DNA of 64,000 bases from Catenuloplanes indicus (lineage in GTDB: Bacteria; Actinomycetota; Actinomycetes; Mycobacteriales; Micromonosporaceae), in NCBI RefSeq assembly GCF_030813715.1, contig NZ_JAUSUZ010000001.1:4774001-4838000 (forward strand). The letters are read 5' to 3'. Positions 33,678 through 41,813 of this stretch are shown piece after piece. The notes under the pieces were generated by a model. That model ran no database searches and was not told the DNA's origin. It saw nothing but the letters and a program-made list of their open reading frames with translations. The position numbers and the translations under genes were made by a program. Within the stretch, counting starts at the first letter, position 1. Each line of letters starts with the position of its first letter.

Positions 33678-34481
33678 TCAGCCGTTGGCCCAGCGGTCCG
33701 GGCCGGTGACCGGGTCGCCGTGCATCTTGTTGCCCGCACCGGCCATGCCGGTCGCGCCCGCCATGCCGGCCGGCCGGATCGACGAGGCCGGCGACGCCGC
33801 GGGCGACTGCGAGTCCGTGGTCAGCCGGTCGGACGCGGCCATCCGGTCCGCGGCCGGCTGCTTGTCCTGCTCCTTGTCCGAGGAGCCGGTGTGCATCGCG
33901 GTCTTCGCGGTCTCCGCCGCCGTCTTCACGGTCTCCTTCGCCGACTCGGTCGCCGAAGTGATCTTCTCCTTGGCGTTCTCGGTCATCTGCCGGGCCGCGT
34001 CCGTGGCGCTACGCGCGGTGCTGGACTCGTGCGTGGTCCACTGCTCTTCTTCGCGCTGCCGCCGCTTCTTCATGATCATCGAGCCGGCCACACCGGCGGC
34101 AACGCCGATCATCAACAGACCGGTCAGCTTGCGGTTCCGCGACATGCCTCGCTCCTCACGGCCGACAGCGCGTCGCAGCGCCTTGGCGTTCTTGCGCTTC
34201 ATCCGCCGGGTCTGCTTCCCGGCCTGCTTACCGGCCTGTCGTGCGTTCTCCGCGGCCGACATGGCCAGCGGGGTGAACGCCGCGATGCCACCGGCGGCCG
34301 CGGTGCGCGCACGGCTGGCGGCCGGTGTCACGACCTCGCGCGCGGCGTGTACCCGCGGGCCGACCGTCGCACCGACGCCCTCCGCCGCGTGCGTGGCCGC
34401 CTGCCTCAGGTGACCCAGGCCCTCTTCGAGCTCTTCCCGGACCATCTGGCTGCGGGTCTTGCTTCGCCCGATACCGAACAC
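33678..34481 (-). CDS. Ala/Lys-rich membrane-anchored protein (DUF5324-like)
   Basis: A protein of about 267 aa with repetitive helical, Ala- and charge-rich N and C regions and one central hydrophobic segment (LTGLLMIGVAAGVAGSMI) followed by basic residues (KKRRQRE). The C-terminal half (TENAKEKITSATESAKET, VKTAAETAKTA) resembles coiled, late-embryogenesis-like repeats. Size, composition and position next to a cyclophilin and rhomboid gene resemble the DUF5324 family of Streptomyces; that assignment is tentative. GTG 34481 was chosen because GGAGG is 8 nt upstream. Function unknown. Confidence 0.65.
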   Translation of the reverse strand: MFGIGRSKTRSQMVREELEEGLGHLRQAATHAAEGVGATVGPRVHAAREVVTPAASRARTAAAGGIAAFTPLAMSAAENARQAGKQAGKQTRRMKRKNAKALRRAVGREERGMSRNRKLTGLLMIGVAAGVAGSMIMKKRRQREEEQWTTHESSTARSATDAARQMTENAKEKITSATESAKETVKTAAETAKTAMHTGSSDKEQDKQPAADRMAASDRLTTDSQSPAASPASSIRPAGMAGATGMAGAGNKMHGDPVTGPDRWANG

Positions 34482-34611
34482 CAGCCCCACCTCCGAAAGG
34501 GTGTCTGTTCCTGTGGTGATCCTGCCCCTTCGGGTGCCGCCGTGTAGGCGGAACTCGTACATGGGAGGATCCGCTTGGAAACTGAACTGTCCAACCGACG
34601 AAGGAGTACCC

Positions 34612-35139
34612 GTGGCCCAGGCTGTATATGCCACCCTGCACACCAACCACGGTGCGATCCGGCTCGAACTGTTTCCGCTGCACGCCCCGAAGACGGTGGC
34701 CAACTTCGTAGAGCTGGCCGAGGGCACCAAGGAGTACACCGACCCGCGCACCGGCCAGGCCGGCAAGGGCCCGTACTACGACGGCACCATCTCGCACCGG
34801 GTCATCAGCGGCTTCATGATCCAGATGGGCGACCCGACCGGCACCGGCACCGGCGGCCCCGGCTACAAGTTCGCCGACGAGTTCCACCCGGACCTGGTCT
34901 TCAACCGGCCGTACCTGCTGGCGATGGCGAACGCGGGGCCCGGCACCAACGGCTCGCAGTTCTTCATCACGGTGTCGCCGACGCCGCACCTGAACCACCG
35001 GCACACCATCTTCGGCCAGGTCGCCGACGACCAGTCCGCGCGCGTGGTCGACTCGATCGCCACCACGCCGACCGGCCCGATGGACCGCCCGAAGCAGGAC
35101 GTGATCATCGAGAAGGTCGAGATCGAGCGCGTTGGCTGA
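34612..35139 (+). CDS. Cyclophilin-type peptidyl-prolyl cis-trans isomerase
   Basis: A 175-aa cytoplasmic cyclophilin. The core is recognisable by FVELAEGTKEY, SHRVISGFMIQMGDPTGTG, the catalytic-site FITVSPTPHLN, and HTIFGQVADDQS. It catalyses proline isomerisation in protein folding. The start GTG 34612 has GAAGGAG 6 nt upstream; the long in-frame extension upstream overlaps the divergent gene's start and is not used. The rhomboid gene follows 20 nt downstream. Confidence 0.95.
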   Translation: MAQAVYATLHTNHGAIRLELFPLHAPKTVANFVELAEGTKEYTDPRTGQAGKGPYYDGTISHRVISGFMIQMGDPTGTGTGGPGYKFADEFHPDLVFNRPYLLAMANAGPGTNGSQFFITVSPTPHLNHRHTIFGQVADDQSARVVDSIATTPTGPMDRPKQDVIIEKVEIERVG

Positions 35140-35146
35140 TCTGACG

Positions 35147-35152
35147 TACTTT
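35147..35152 (+). promoter_or_regulatory. -10 hexamer TACTTT (leaderless candidate)
   Basis: It ends 7 nt before the rhomboid ATG, with no Shine-Dalgarno, despite the close upstream gene. Confidence 0.45.
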
Positions 35153-35159
35153 TGATCGT

Positions 35160-36047
35160 ATGAGTGACGTTCCGGCGACCGTCCCGGTCTGCTACCGGCA
35201 CCCCGGCCGGGAGACGTATGTCCGGTGCACGAGGTGCGACCGATCGATATGCCCCGACTGCATGAACGAGGCGTCGGTCGGCCACCAGTGCCCGGAGTGC
35301 GTGGCCGAGGGGAAACGTACGCAGCGGCCGGTCCGCACCGCCTTCGGCGGGAGCGCGGCCGGTCGTGCCGGAATCGTCACGACCACGCTGATCGGGCTGA
35401 ACGTCCTGGCCGCCGTGCTCGGCGTGGTGCTCTCCGGCATGACCTCGCTGGTCGGCAACAGCCTGTTCAGCGGTGCCTCGCTCGTGCACTGGGCCGGGGC
35501 GGTGGTCGGGCCGTCGATCGAGATCCCGGACGGCACCGTCCTGCCCGGTGTCTGGGACGGCGGCTACTACCGGCTACTCACCGCCATGTTCATCCACTAC
35601 GGGATCCTGCACCTGCTGATGAACATGTGGGCCCTGTGGGTCCTGGGGCGGCAGCTGGAGGCCGCGCTCGGCCCGCTGCGGTTCCTCGCGCTCTATCTGG
35701 CCGCCGGGCTCGGCGGCAACGTCGCCGCGCTGCTGACCGACTGGAACTCGCTCTCGGCCGGCGCGTCCACCGCGATCTTCGGGCTCTTCGCCGCGCTCTT
35801 CGTACTGCTGCGCCGCCTCGGCCGGGACACGTCGTCCGTGCTGCCCATCCTGGTCGTCAACCTGGTGATCACGTTCGTGGTGCCGAACATCTCGATCGCC
35901 GGGCACATCGGTGGCCTGGTGGTCGGCGGGCTGGCCGCGGTCGCGCTCGCCTACGCCCCCGCGCGCAACCGGGGACTGGTCCAGGGCGGCGCACTCGGTC
36001 TGATCTTCGTGATCCTGCTCGCGCTCGCGTTCACCGCGGGGCCCTGA
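35160..36047 (+). CDS. Rhomboid-family intramembrane serine protease with zinc finger
   Basis: A 295-aa membrane protease. The N-terminal 50 residues form a B-box-like zinc finger (Cys11, His14, Cys23, Cys26, Cys31, Cys34, His42, Cys44, Cys47), an addition common in actinobacterial rhomboids. Six or seven helices follow, with HYGILHLLMNMWALWVLG, the catalytic Ser in SAGASTAIFGLF and the catalytic His in AGHIGGLVVGG. It cleaves membrane proteins within the bilayer; targets are unknown. Its 3' end overlaps the convergent PH-domain gene by 17 nt. Confidence 0.94.
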   Translation: MSDVPATVPVCYRHPGRETYVRCTRCDRSICPDCMNEASVGHQCPECVAEGKRTQRPVRTAFGGSAAGRAGIVTTTLIGLNVLAAVLGVVLSGMTSLVGNSLFSGASLVHWAGAVVGPSIEIPDGTVLPGVWDGGYYRLLTAMFIHYGILHLLMNMWALWVLGRQLEAALGPLRFLALYLAAGLGGNVAALLTDWNSLSAGASTAIFGLFAALFVLLRRLGRDTSSVLPILVVNLVITFVVPNISIAGHIGGLVVGGLAAVALAYAPARNRGLVQGGALGLIFVILLALAFTAGP

Positions 36048-36450
36048 CCTCGTTCAGCAGCGGCAGCACGTCCTCCGGGGGTACGCCGAGGTCGGCCTTG
36101 GTGAAGACGTGCAGCGTGTCGCCGGTGTCGACCTCGAGCGTCTCGGTGCGCACGCCGAGGCGTGGGCGGGTGTCCAGGCGGACCGCCTCGATCCGGTCCC
36201 AGGTCAGCCGTGACCGGCGGGCGAAGCCGGTCACCACGGTCAGCCCGTCCTCGTCGGCCGCGAGCCGCACCGGCGCCAGCAGGTCCCGCGCGGCCCAGAG
36301 CGCCAGGCAGGCGCAGACCGCGGCACCGACGCCGAGCTGCGCCCGATCGCCGTCGGCCAGCGCGAGCGCGAGCAGCAGCAGCGCGACGCCACCGGCCAGC
36401 TTGACCACCGGTAACCAGACGGGCACTCTCCAGGACATCGGGTCGGTCAT
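36031..36450 (-). CDS. PH-domain membrane protein
   Basis: A 139-aa protein with two hydrophobic segments (PVVKLAGGVALLLLALAL and GVGAAVCACLALWAARDLL) followed by a bacterial PH-like domain (DGLTVVTGFARRSRLTWDRI, VRTETLEVDTGDTLHVFT). This two-helix plus PH layout is common among small actinobacterial envelope proteins of unknown role. ATG 36450 was used; ATG 36462 is possible. Its last 17 nt overlap the rhomboid gene on the other strand. Confidence 0.8.
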   Translation of the reverse strand: MTDPMSWRVPVWLPVVKLAGGVALLLLALALADGDRAQLGVGAAVCACLALWAARDLLAPVRLAADEDGLTVVTGFARRSRLTWDRIEAVRLDTRPRLGVRTETLEVDTGDTLHVFTKADLGVPPEDVLPLLNEVRAPR

Positions 36451-36549
36451 GTTCGCCAGCATGCCAAACCGTGTCCGGAAACCGCAGCGCTCGCTGTCCG
36501 GTCCGCGCAGCCGGCGCGTCATATCCCCGCGGCGCGTCGTTGAACCGGC

Positions 36550-37008
36550 ATGGACGTCTTCTCGCGAACGTTCCTGCCAGCCGCCGCCGAAGCCGGAGTG
36601 GCCGTCCCGACCGTCAGCCGGCACATGCCGGTCTTCCGCCGGTGCGTCGAAGCCGACGACACCGCCGTGCTGGTGGCCCGATGCCTCCGTCCCGACCGGC
36701 CGCTGCAGGGTGAGTTCCTGCTCCTGCTGACGCAGCGCCGACTGGTGGTGACCCAGGAGACCCGGCTGCTGCGCCGGCTGCGCCTGCACCTCAACGCGGA
36801 GTTACGGCACCTGGGGAACGTCAACTGGAACCCGGACGTGCAACTCTCCGCAGTCGAGCTCGCGGCCACCGCGATCGACGGCGTGCGGGAGCGGTTCTGG
36901 ATCCGGGTCGGTCACCCGAAGCAGCTGTGGCACCTGGATGCGCTGCTCAGCCGCGTTTTCCGGCCTAAGCTGCCGCCCCGCCCGACCCCGGCGGCCGCCG
37001 TCGGTTGA
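36550..37008 (+). CDS. Conserved hypothetical protein, possible PH-like fold
   Basis: A 152-aa soluble protein with no signal peptide or membrane segment. The middle section alternates hydrophobic strands (EFLLLLTQRRLVVTQET, RRLRLHLNAELRHLG) and ends in a Pro-rich tail. The strand pattern with LLTQRRLVVT resembles bacterial PH-like or YokE-like proteins, but I cannot assign a family with confidence. It stands alone on the plus strand, divergent from the PH-domain gene. Function unknown. Confidence 0.65.
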   Translation: MDVFSRTFLPAAAEAGVAVPTVSRHMPVFRRCVEADDTAVLVARCLRPDRPLQGEFLLLLTQRRLVVTQETRLLRRLRLHLNAELRHLGNVNWNPDVQLSAVELAATAIDGVRERFWIRVGHPKQLWHLDALLSRVFRPKLPPRPTPAAAVG

Positions 37009-37217
37009 GTCCGCCCCGCCGTGCCGGTGCGAGGGGCATTCCTCGCACCAACGGTGACGACGAAAGCGCAATTAGTAAGAGAAAGTGGATCAGGGATCTA
37101 ATACGCTGTAGTGACGCAAAGTTGATCACGCCATACCCCAAACCCGGGATACACCTGAAGCGATCCTGCGGCTAGGCTATGGCCGATCTCGTCGTCCCGC
37201 AGTGTGGAGAAACTCCG

Positions 37218-37916
37218 GTGAAGCTTTCGATCCTCATGCCGGTCTACAACGAGGAAGCCCGTCTGGCTAACGCGTTGAAGCAGGCACTGGCGGTGGACTA
37301 CCCATGCGAGATCGAGCTCGTCGTCGTCGACGACGGCAGCTCTGACCGTACCGGAGAGATCCTGTCTGCCGTCGACGACACGCGGGTGCGTGTCATCACC
37401 CACGCGAAGAACGCGGGCAAGGGCGCCGCGATCAAGACCGCGGTGGACAACGCCGAGGGTGAGTTCATGGTCATCCTCGACGCCGACCTGGAGTACGACC
37501 CGCAGGACATCCCGCGTCTGCTCCAGCCGGTGCTGGACGGTCACGCCGAGGTGGTCTACGGCAATCGGACCTTCGGCAGCCACAGCGCTTACAGCTTCTG
37601 GTACGTGATGGGCAACAAGGGCGTCACCACCGCCGCGAACGTGCTCTACAACTCGTACATCGGGGACCTGGAGACCTGCTTCAAGCTGATGCCGGTCTCG
37701 CTCTACCGGTCGCTTGCGATCAAGTCGCGCGGCTTCGGCATGGAGGCCGAGGTCACCGGCAAGCTGCTCCGCCAGCGGATCCGGCCGTACGAGGTGCCGA
37801 TCTCCTACCGGGCCCGCGGCCGCGAGGAGGGCAAGAAGATCACGTGGAAGGACGGCGTGGAGGCGATCTGGATCCTCGCCCGCGAGCGGGTGCGGAAGCC
37901 GAAGGCGGCGCGCTGA
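37218..37916 (+). CDS. Family 2 glycosyltransferase (polyprenol-phosphate sugar synthase-like)
   Basis: A 232-aa GT-A enzyme without membrane segments. It opens KLSILMPVYNEEARL, with the nucleotide-binding VVVDDGSSDRT, the DxD-type VILDADLEYDPQDIPRL and the acceptor region GDLETCFKLMP. This is the compact DPM1-like architecture that transfers a sugar from GDP or UDP to polyprenyl phosphate, feeding GT-C enzymes such as the large membrane proteins in this window (inference). GTG 37218 has GGAG 8 nt upstream; ATG 37179 is possible but poorly placed. Confidence 0.9.
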   Translation: MKLSILMPVYNEEARLANALKQALAVDYPCEIELVVVDDGSSDRTGEILSAVDDTRVRVITHAKNAGKGAAIKTAVDNAEGEFMVILDADLEYDPQDIPRLLQPVLDGHAEVVYGNRTFGSHSAYSFWYVMGNKGVTTAANVLYNSYIGDLETCFKLMPVSLYRSLAIKSRGFGMEAEVTGKLLRQRIRPYEVPISYRARGREEGKKITWKDGVEAIWILARERVRKPKAAR

Positions 37917-37929
37917 TCTAAAACGTTCA

Positions 37930-37963
37930 CAACGCTCGGGTGCACTCGCACCCGAGCGTTGTT
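37930..37963 (+). terminator. Rho-independent-like terminator after GT2
   Basis: Perfect 15-bp arms ACAACGCTCGGGTGC / GCACCCGAGCGTTGT with a 4-nt loop, 13 nt after the glycosyltransferase stop. Confidence 0.85.
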
Positions 37964-38066
37964 GCGTATACCTCGCACGAAATGGGATGGACGGCACTTT
38001 CCGTACCGTTGAATTGCTTTTGTCTTTTTTGCTTTTGGCAGGCTGGGCGAGAACTCAAGCATGATT

Positions 38067-38072
38067 TAACTT
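38067..38072 (+). promoter_or_regulatory. -10 hexamer TAACTT (leaderless candidate)
   Basis: It ends 7 nt before GTG 38080 of the SoxR-like gene, which supports that start over ATG 38089. Confidence 0.5.
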
Positions 38073-38079
38073 TGGGTCC

Positions 38080-38529
38080 GTGACGACCATGCAGGATCTC
38101 CTCACGATCGGCGACATGTCCGCCCGGAGCGGCGTCGCGCCGTCCGCGTTGCGGTACTACGAGCGCCTCGGCCTGATCCACGCGGTCCGCACCGGCGGCA
38201 ACCAGCGGCGGTACCAGCGCGCCGAACTGCGCCGGATCGCGTTCATCCGGGTGTCGCAGCAGGTCGGGGTGTCGCTGGAGGAGATCCGGGAGGCGCTCGC
38301 CTCGCTCCCGGACGGCCGGGTGCCCACCAAGGCCGACTGGGCGCGGCTCTCCGCCGGCTGGCACGACAAGCTGGCGGAGCGGATCGCGCTGCTCGAACGG
38401 CTCCGCGACAACCTCACCGGCTGCATCGGCTGCGGCTGCCTGTCGCTGCAGAAGTGCACGCTCTACAACCCGGACGACCAGCTGGCCGCGTTCGGTCCGG
38501 GGCCGCGGATACTGCTGTCAGGCGACTAA
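38080..38529 (+). CDS. soxR: SoxR-like redox-sensing MerR-family regulator
   Basis: A 149-aa regulator. The N-terminal MerR HTH reads TIGDMSARSGVAPSALRYYE, a dimerisation helix follows, and the C-terminal [2Fe-2S] motif is complete: Cys115, Cys118, Cys120 and Cys126 (CIGCGCLSLQKC). SoxR senses redox-active compounds by cluster oxidation and activates a small regulon. In actinobacteria this often includes quinone oxidoreductases; one lies tail-to-tail with it (12-nt overlap). No canonical SoxR box was found at either promoter. GTG 38080 is supported by the leaderless promoter. Confidence 0.94.
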   Translation: MTTMQDLLTIGDMSARSGVAPSALRYYERLGLIHAVRTGGNQRRYQRAELRRIAFIRVSQQVGVSLEEIREALASLPDGRVPTKADWARLSAGWHDKLAERIALLERLRDNLTGCIGCGCLSLQKCTLYNPDDQLAAFGPGPRILLSGD

Positions 38530-39450
38530 CAGAACCTTGCCGAGGTGGTTGCCGGCCTCGACCACGCGGTGCGCCTCCGCAGCGTCGCACATCGGGATCC
38601 GGCGGTCCACGATCGGCCGGATCGCGCCGGACTCGATCAACGGCCACACGTGTTCGCGCACCTGCCGCACGATCTCCGCCTTCTGCGCCGCCGGACGGAA
38701 CCGCAGCGCCGTCGCGATCAGCGTGCCCCGCTTGGCCAGCAGCTTCGAGATGGGCAGCTCGGCCGTGCGCCCACCCTGCGTACCGATGATCACGAGTCGC
38801 CCGTCCGACCGCAGCGCCTCGACGTTCCGCGCCAGGTAGGAGCCGCCCATGATGTCCAGGATCACGTCCGGCGCGACCAGCTTCTCGAACTCCTCGGTCC
38901 TGTAGTCGATCGTCTCGTGCGCGCCCAGCTCGCGCAGCGCCGCATGCTTGCCCCGGCTCGCCGTGGTCACCACCGTCGCGCCCAGCGCCCGGCCCAGCTG
39001 GATCGCGAACGTGCCGATGCCGCTGCTGCCGCCGTGCACCAGCAGCGTCTCGCCCTTCGTCAGGTGCGCGGCCATCACCAGATTCGACCAGACCGTGCAC
39101 GCCACCTCGGGTAGCGCGGCCGCGTCCACCAGGTCCACACCCGCCGGCACCGGCAGCACCTGCGCGGCCGGCACCGCGACCCGCTCCGCGTAGCCACCGC
39201 CGGCCAGCAGCGCGCACACCTGCTCGCCCGCCCCTCCATCCAGGACCGTGCCGGAGCATTCCAGTCCCGGGTACGGCGGCGCGCCCTTCGGCGGCGGATA
39301 GTCACCCTGCCGCTGCATCAGATCCGCGCGGTTCACCGCGCTCGCCGCCACCTCGATCAGCAGCTCACCCTCGCGCGGCTCCGGATCCGGCACCTCCGCC
39401 CAGACGAGCGCGTCCGGCCCACCGGGCTCGGGGATCGTGATCGCGTGCAT
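38518..39450 (-). CDS. NAD(P)H-quinone oxidoreductase (zinc-less MDR superfamily)
   Basis: A 310-aa medium-chain reductase of the quinone oxidoreductase/crotonase-reductase type. Motifs are AVNRADLMQRQGDYPPP, the nucleotide-binding VHGGSSGIGTFAIQLGRALG and the C-terminal GNHLGKVLLV. Zinc ligands of alcohol dehydrogenases are absent. It reduces quinones or enones with NAD(P)H. ATG 39450 was chosen over upstream in-frame codons because TATAAG (39457-39462, minus) ends 6 nt before it. It converges on soxR with a 12-nt overlap. Confidence 0.93.
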   Translation of the reverse strand: MHAITIPEPGGPDALVWAEVPDPEPREGELLIEVAASAVNRADLMQRQGDYPPPKGAPPYPGLECSGTVLDGGAGEQVCALLAGGGYAERVAVPAAQVLPVPAGVDLVDAAALPEVACTVWSNLVMAAHLTKGETLLVHGGSSGIGTFAIQLGRALGATVVTTASRGKHAALRELGAHETIDYRTEEFEKLVAPDVILDIMGGSYLARNVEALRSDGRLVIIGTQGGRTAELPISKLLAKRGTLIATALRFRPAAQKAEIVRQVREHVWPLIESGAIRPIVDRRIPMCDAAEAHRVVEAGNHLGKVLLVA

Positions 39451-39456
39451 GCACCT

Positions 39457-39462
39457 CTTATA
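39457..39462 (-). promoter_or_regulatory. -10 hexamer TATAAG (leaderless candidate)
   Basis: On the minus strand it ends 6 nt before the quinone oxidoreductase ATG. Confidence 0.5.
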
Positions 39463-39674
39463 CCCGGCCGAGCGGATGATCCGACATCCAGCACAACCCG
39501 GCGTATCGGCGCTGGTAGAAAACTTCCGGCGCCCCGGGCGATCCTCGACCTGCCACCGGGGTTGAAAATCCACCCGACCGGTCTGGCAAACTGGTGGTCG
39601 GGTGTTCGCATGGCCGGAACTTTTTTGCGACACCCAGGCGGCGGAGCGTGCCCGAGCACCCTCCGACGAAGCCG

Positions 39675-39763
39675 GGAGGGCTCGCCTAGTGGCCGATGGC
39701 GGTGGTCTTGAAAACCACTAAGGGTGGTGACACTCTTCCAGGGTTCGAATCCCTGGCCCTCCG
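39675..39763 (+). tRNA. tRNA-Ser(UGA)
   Basis: An 89-nt class II tRNA. The acceptor stem is GGAGGGC / GCCCTCC with a G discriminator at 39763. The anticodon stem-loop GTGGTCTTGAAAACCAC gives anticodon TGA, a long variable arm (about AAGGGTGGTGACACTCTT) identifies serine, and the T-loop is GGGTTCGAATCCC. CCA is not encoded. It reads UCA and other UCN codons. A strong terminator follows at 39779-39817. Confidence 0.97.
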
Positions 39764-39778
39764 CTCCCAGATGCGGAG

Positions 39779-39820
39779 AAGCCGTGGTGACCAGCGAGAG
39801 TGCTGATCACCACGGCTTTT
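39779..39820 (+). terminator. Rho-independent terminator of tRNA-Ser
   Basis: 17-nt arms AAGCCGTGGTGACCAGC / GCTGATCACCACGGCTT (one mismatch) with a short loop, followed by a T run at 39817-39820. Confidence 0.85.
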
Positions 39821-39831
39821 GTCGTGGTGGG

Positions 39832-41676
39832 CTAGTTGTTGGTCAGCGGGCGGACGTCCCACAGCCAGACGTCGGAGACGCGCTGGCCGGGGCCGAGGAG
39901 CGACTCCAGCGCGAGGAGGAGCTTGACGTCGGTGCCGCTGTCGCGGGGGAGGACGACGGCGTCGGCCTTCCAGTAGCGAAGGTCCTCGACGGCGGCGGTA
40001 CGGTCGGCGTCGGTGATGACGACCGGCTCGTCCTTGCTGCCCTGGATCTTCTCGAAGAGCTGCCAGGTCGGGCGCGGCGGGGCGCCCCAGCGGCCGGTGT
40101 TGTCGTCCGGTGAGGACGGTCCGAGGAAGTAGCCGCTGGGCACCGCGAAGCCGACCTCGGCGGCCGAGCCGTAGCGGATGCTGGTGAGGCCGTTGACCGG
40201 GACCGGGATCAGCGTGCGGCCCTCGGCGACGTAGTCGCGCCAGGTGCCGGCGGTGACGAAGTCGGGCACCGGCGGGCGGTCGTGGCCGGCCAGCGGCGTC
40301 GGCATGATCGGGATGAGTGCGCCGGCGAGCACCGTGAGGCCGAGCAGGCGGACCGGCAGGCCGGAGGTCTCGGCCGGGCGGGCGCGCTCGGCGACCCGGG
40401 CGACGATGACCGCGAGCAGCACGCCCATCGCGACCGTGGTGATCAGGGCGAACCGGGCCACCACCATCGCGTTGACCACTGGCAGGTGCTCGAGCAGCGC
40501 GAACGGGCCGGGGATCTTGAGGTTGCGCTGGTTGTTGAGGTGGATGACCGGGCCGAGCGACAGGATCGCGGTGCCGGCGCCGACGACCGCGAGCACGCGG
40601 ACGATGTTCTCCCGGCGCAGCCAGACGATCCCGGCCAGCGCGATCAGCATCAGCGGCCAGCCGTAGAAGGTGACCTCTTCGGTGAAGTTCGGGGCGAGGC
40701 CGGCGGCGCTGTTCTTCCCGCCGCCGATCGACTCGGTCGCGAACGCGAAGAACGACTCGATGGTGGTCGGCTTCGGGTCGCCGGGGTGACCGCTGTAGTG
40801 CTGCGGACCGGCGAACTGGTGGTAGAGCGGGTACGCGGCGAACAGCAGCACCAGGCCGCCGCCGATCGCGAGGCTGCCCGCGGCCCGGCCGAACCGAGCG
40901 CGGGTGTCGGCCCAGTTGAAGATCGCGTAGCCGATGACCATGAACGCGCACGCGATCGCGGTGAGGAACAGGTTCTCCTCGCCGACGAACAGCTGCGCGA
41001 GGACCAGTACGCCGAGCGTAAGGCCGTTGCGGACCGTCCGGCCGGGCTCGCCGAGCCGGATGACCGCCCAGATGATGAAGGGGATCAGCCACTGCGACGT
41101 GATATGCGGGTGCCCGTTGCTGTGCGAGATGATCGCCGGCCCGAAGCCGATCACGAGCGCACCGGCGAACGCGCCGAGCCGGGACTTCACCAGGTGGCGG
41201 GCGAGCAGCCAGTACCAGGTGAGCGCCGTGAAGAACAGGTTGGCGGTCATCATGGACAGGTAGGTCACCTCGGGCCCGGCGACCATGGTCAGCGGCGACA
41301 GCAGGATGCCGGGCAGCTGCATGGCGACGTTGCCCATGAGGTTGACGCCGTCGGGCGCGTTCTGCAGCGTCGTGAAGAACGGGTTGTCCAGGTTCCGCAC
41401 GACGTGCGCGTCGTAGGCGAACATCCACTCGTTGAACGCCTGGTCCTTCGCCTGTTCGCCGAGGACGCGACCCCACGGGTCGATCCAGGTGCGGATGGTC
41501 ACCCAGAACGCGCCCAGCAAGTAGACGAGCGTGACCAGGATGTCCGCCCGACGTCCGGTCCAGCGCGGGGTCGTGCCCGCGGGGGTGCTGCTCTCGGTCG
41601 CCGGAGGCGCCTCGGCGGCGGCCTTTTCCGGCTCGCCGGCCTCGGCGGCCTGCGACACGGTGCTCGAAGTGGTCAC
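39832..41676 (-). CDS. Large multi-pass membrane protein, GT-C-like (paralogue 2)
   Basis: A 614-aa integral membrane protein, clearly homologous to 10459-12327. Both have the loop DQAFNEWMFAYDAHVV / DQAFFEWMLAHGARVV, the SNGHPHITSQWLIPFIIW / ANGHPNIISQFLIPLIIW segment, NAMVVARFALI / NSVVPTRWALA, and end in a soluble domain with WDVRPL. The N-terminal 40 residues are Glu/Ala/Pro-rich. GT-C-type transfer from a polyprenyl-phosphate sugar is my inference; no activity is established. It starts with GTG; TACCCT (41685-41690, minus) is 8 nt upstream. Confidence 0.75.
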   Translation of the reverse strand: MTTSSTVSQAAEAGEPEKAAAEAPPATESSTPAGTTPRWTGRRADILVTLVYLLGAFWVTIRTWIDPWGRVLGEQAKDQAFNEWMFAYDAHVVRNLDNPFFTTLQNAPDGVNLMGNVAMQLPGILLSPLTMVAGPEVTYLSMMTANLFFTALTWYWLLARHLVKSRLGAFAGALVIGFGPAIISHSNGHPHITSQWLIPFIIWAVIRLGEPGRTVRNGLTLGVLVLAQLFVGEENLFLTAIACAFMVIGYAIFNWADTRARFGRAAGSLAIGGGLVLLFAAYPLYHQFAGPQHYSGHPGDPKPTTIESFFAFATESIGGGKNSAAGLAPNFTEEVTFYGWPLMLIALAGIVWLRRENIVRVLAVVGAGTAILSLGPVIHLNNQRNLKIPGPFALLEHLPVVNAMVVARFALITTVAMGVLLAVIVARVAERARPAETSGLPVRLLGLTVLAGALIPIMPTPLAGHDRPPVPDFVTAGTWRDYVAEGRTLIPVPVNGLTSIRYGSAAEVGFAVPSGYFLGPSSPDDNTGRWGAPPRPTWQLFEKIQGSKDEPVVITDADRTAAVEDLRYWKADAVVLPRDSGTDVKLLLALESLLGPGQRVSDVWLWDVRPLTNN

Positions 41677-41684
41677 GGCGAAAG

Positions 41685-41690
41685 AGGGTA
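41685..41690 (-). promoter_or_regulatory. -10 hexamer TACCCT (leaderless candidate)
   Basis: On the minus strand it ends 8 nt before GTG 41676. Confidence 0.45.
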
Positions 41691-41801
41691 ACCCGTGCGT
41701 GTGACACGCGTCGCCGAGCTATCGCATGCGTAACACCGAATCATCTTCAAGTAGGAAATAAGGTTCCCCCGATCGGACAGTGGTAGAGGACCACGACGAA
41801 G

Positions 41802-41807
41802 TACGGT
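41802..41807 (+). promoter_or_regulatory. -10 hexamer TACGGT (leaderless candidate)
   Basis: It ends 6 nt before ATG 41814 of the ABC ATPase gene. Confidence 0.45.
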
Positions 41808-41813
41808 CGATCC

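Noticed and set aside
38040-38080. SoxR box upstream of soxR (CTCAAG and AACTT half-sites)
   Set aside because: The half-sites are separated by about 8 nt instead of forming the compact 18-bp palindrome, so it does not match the known operator.
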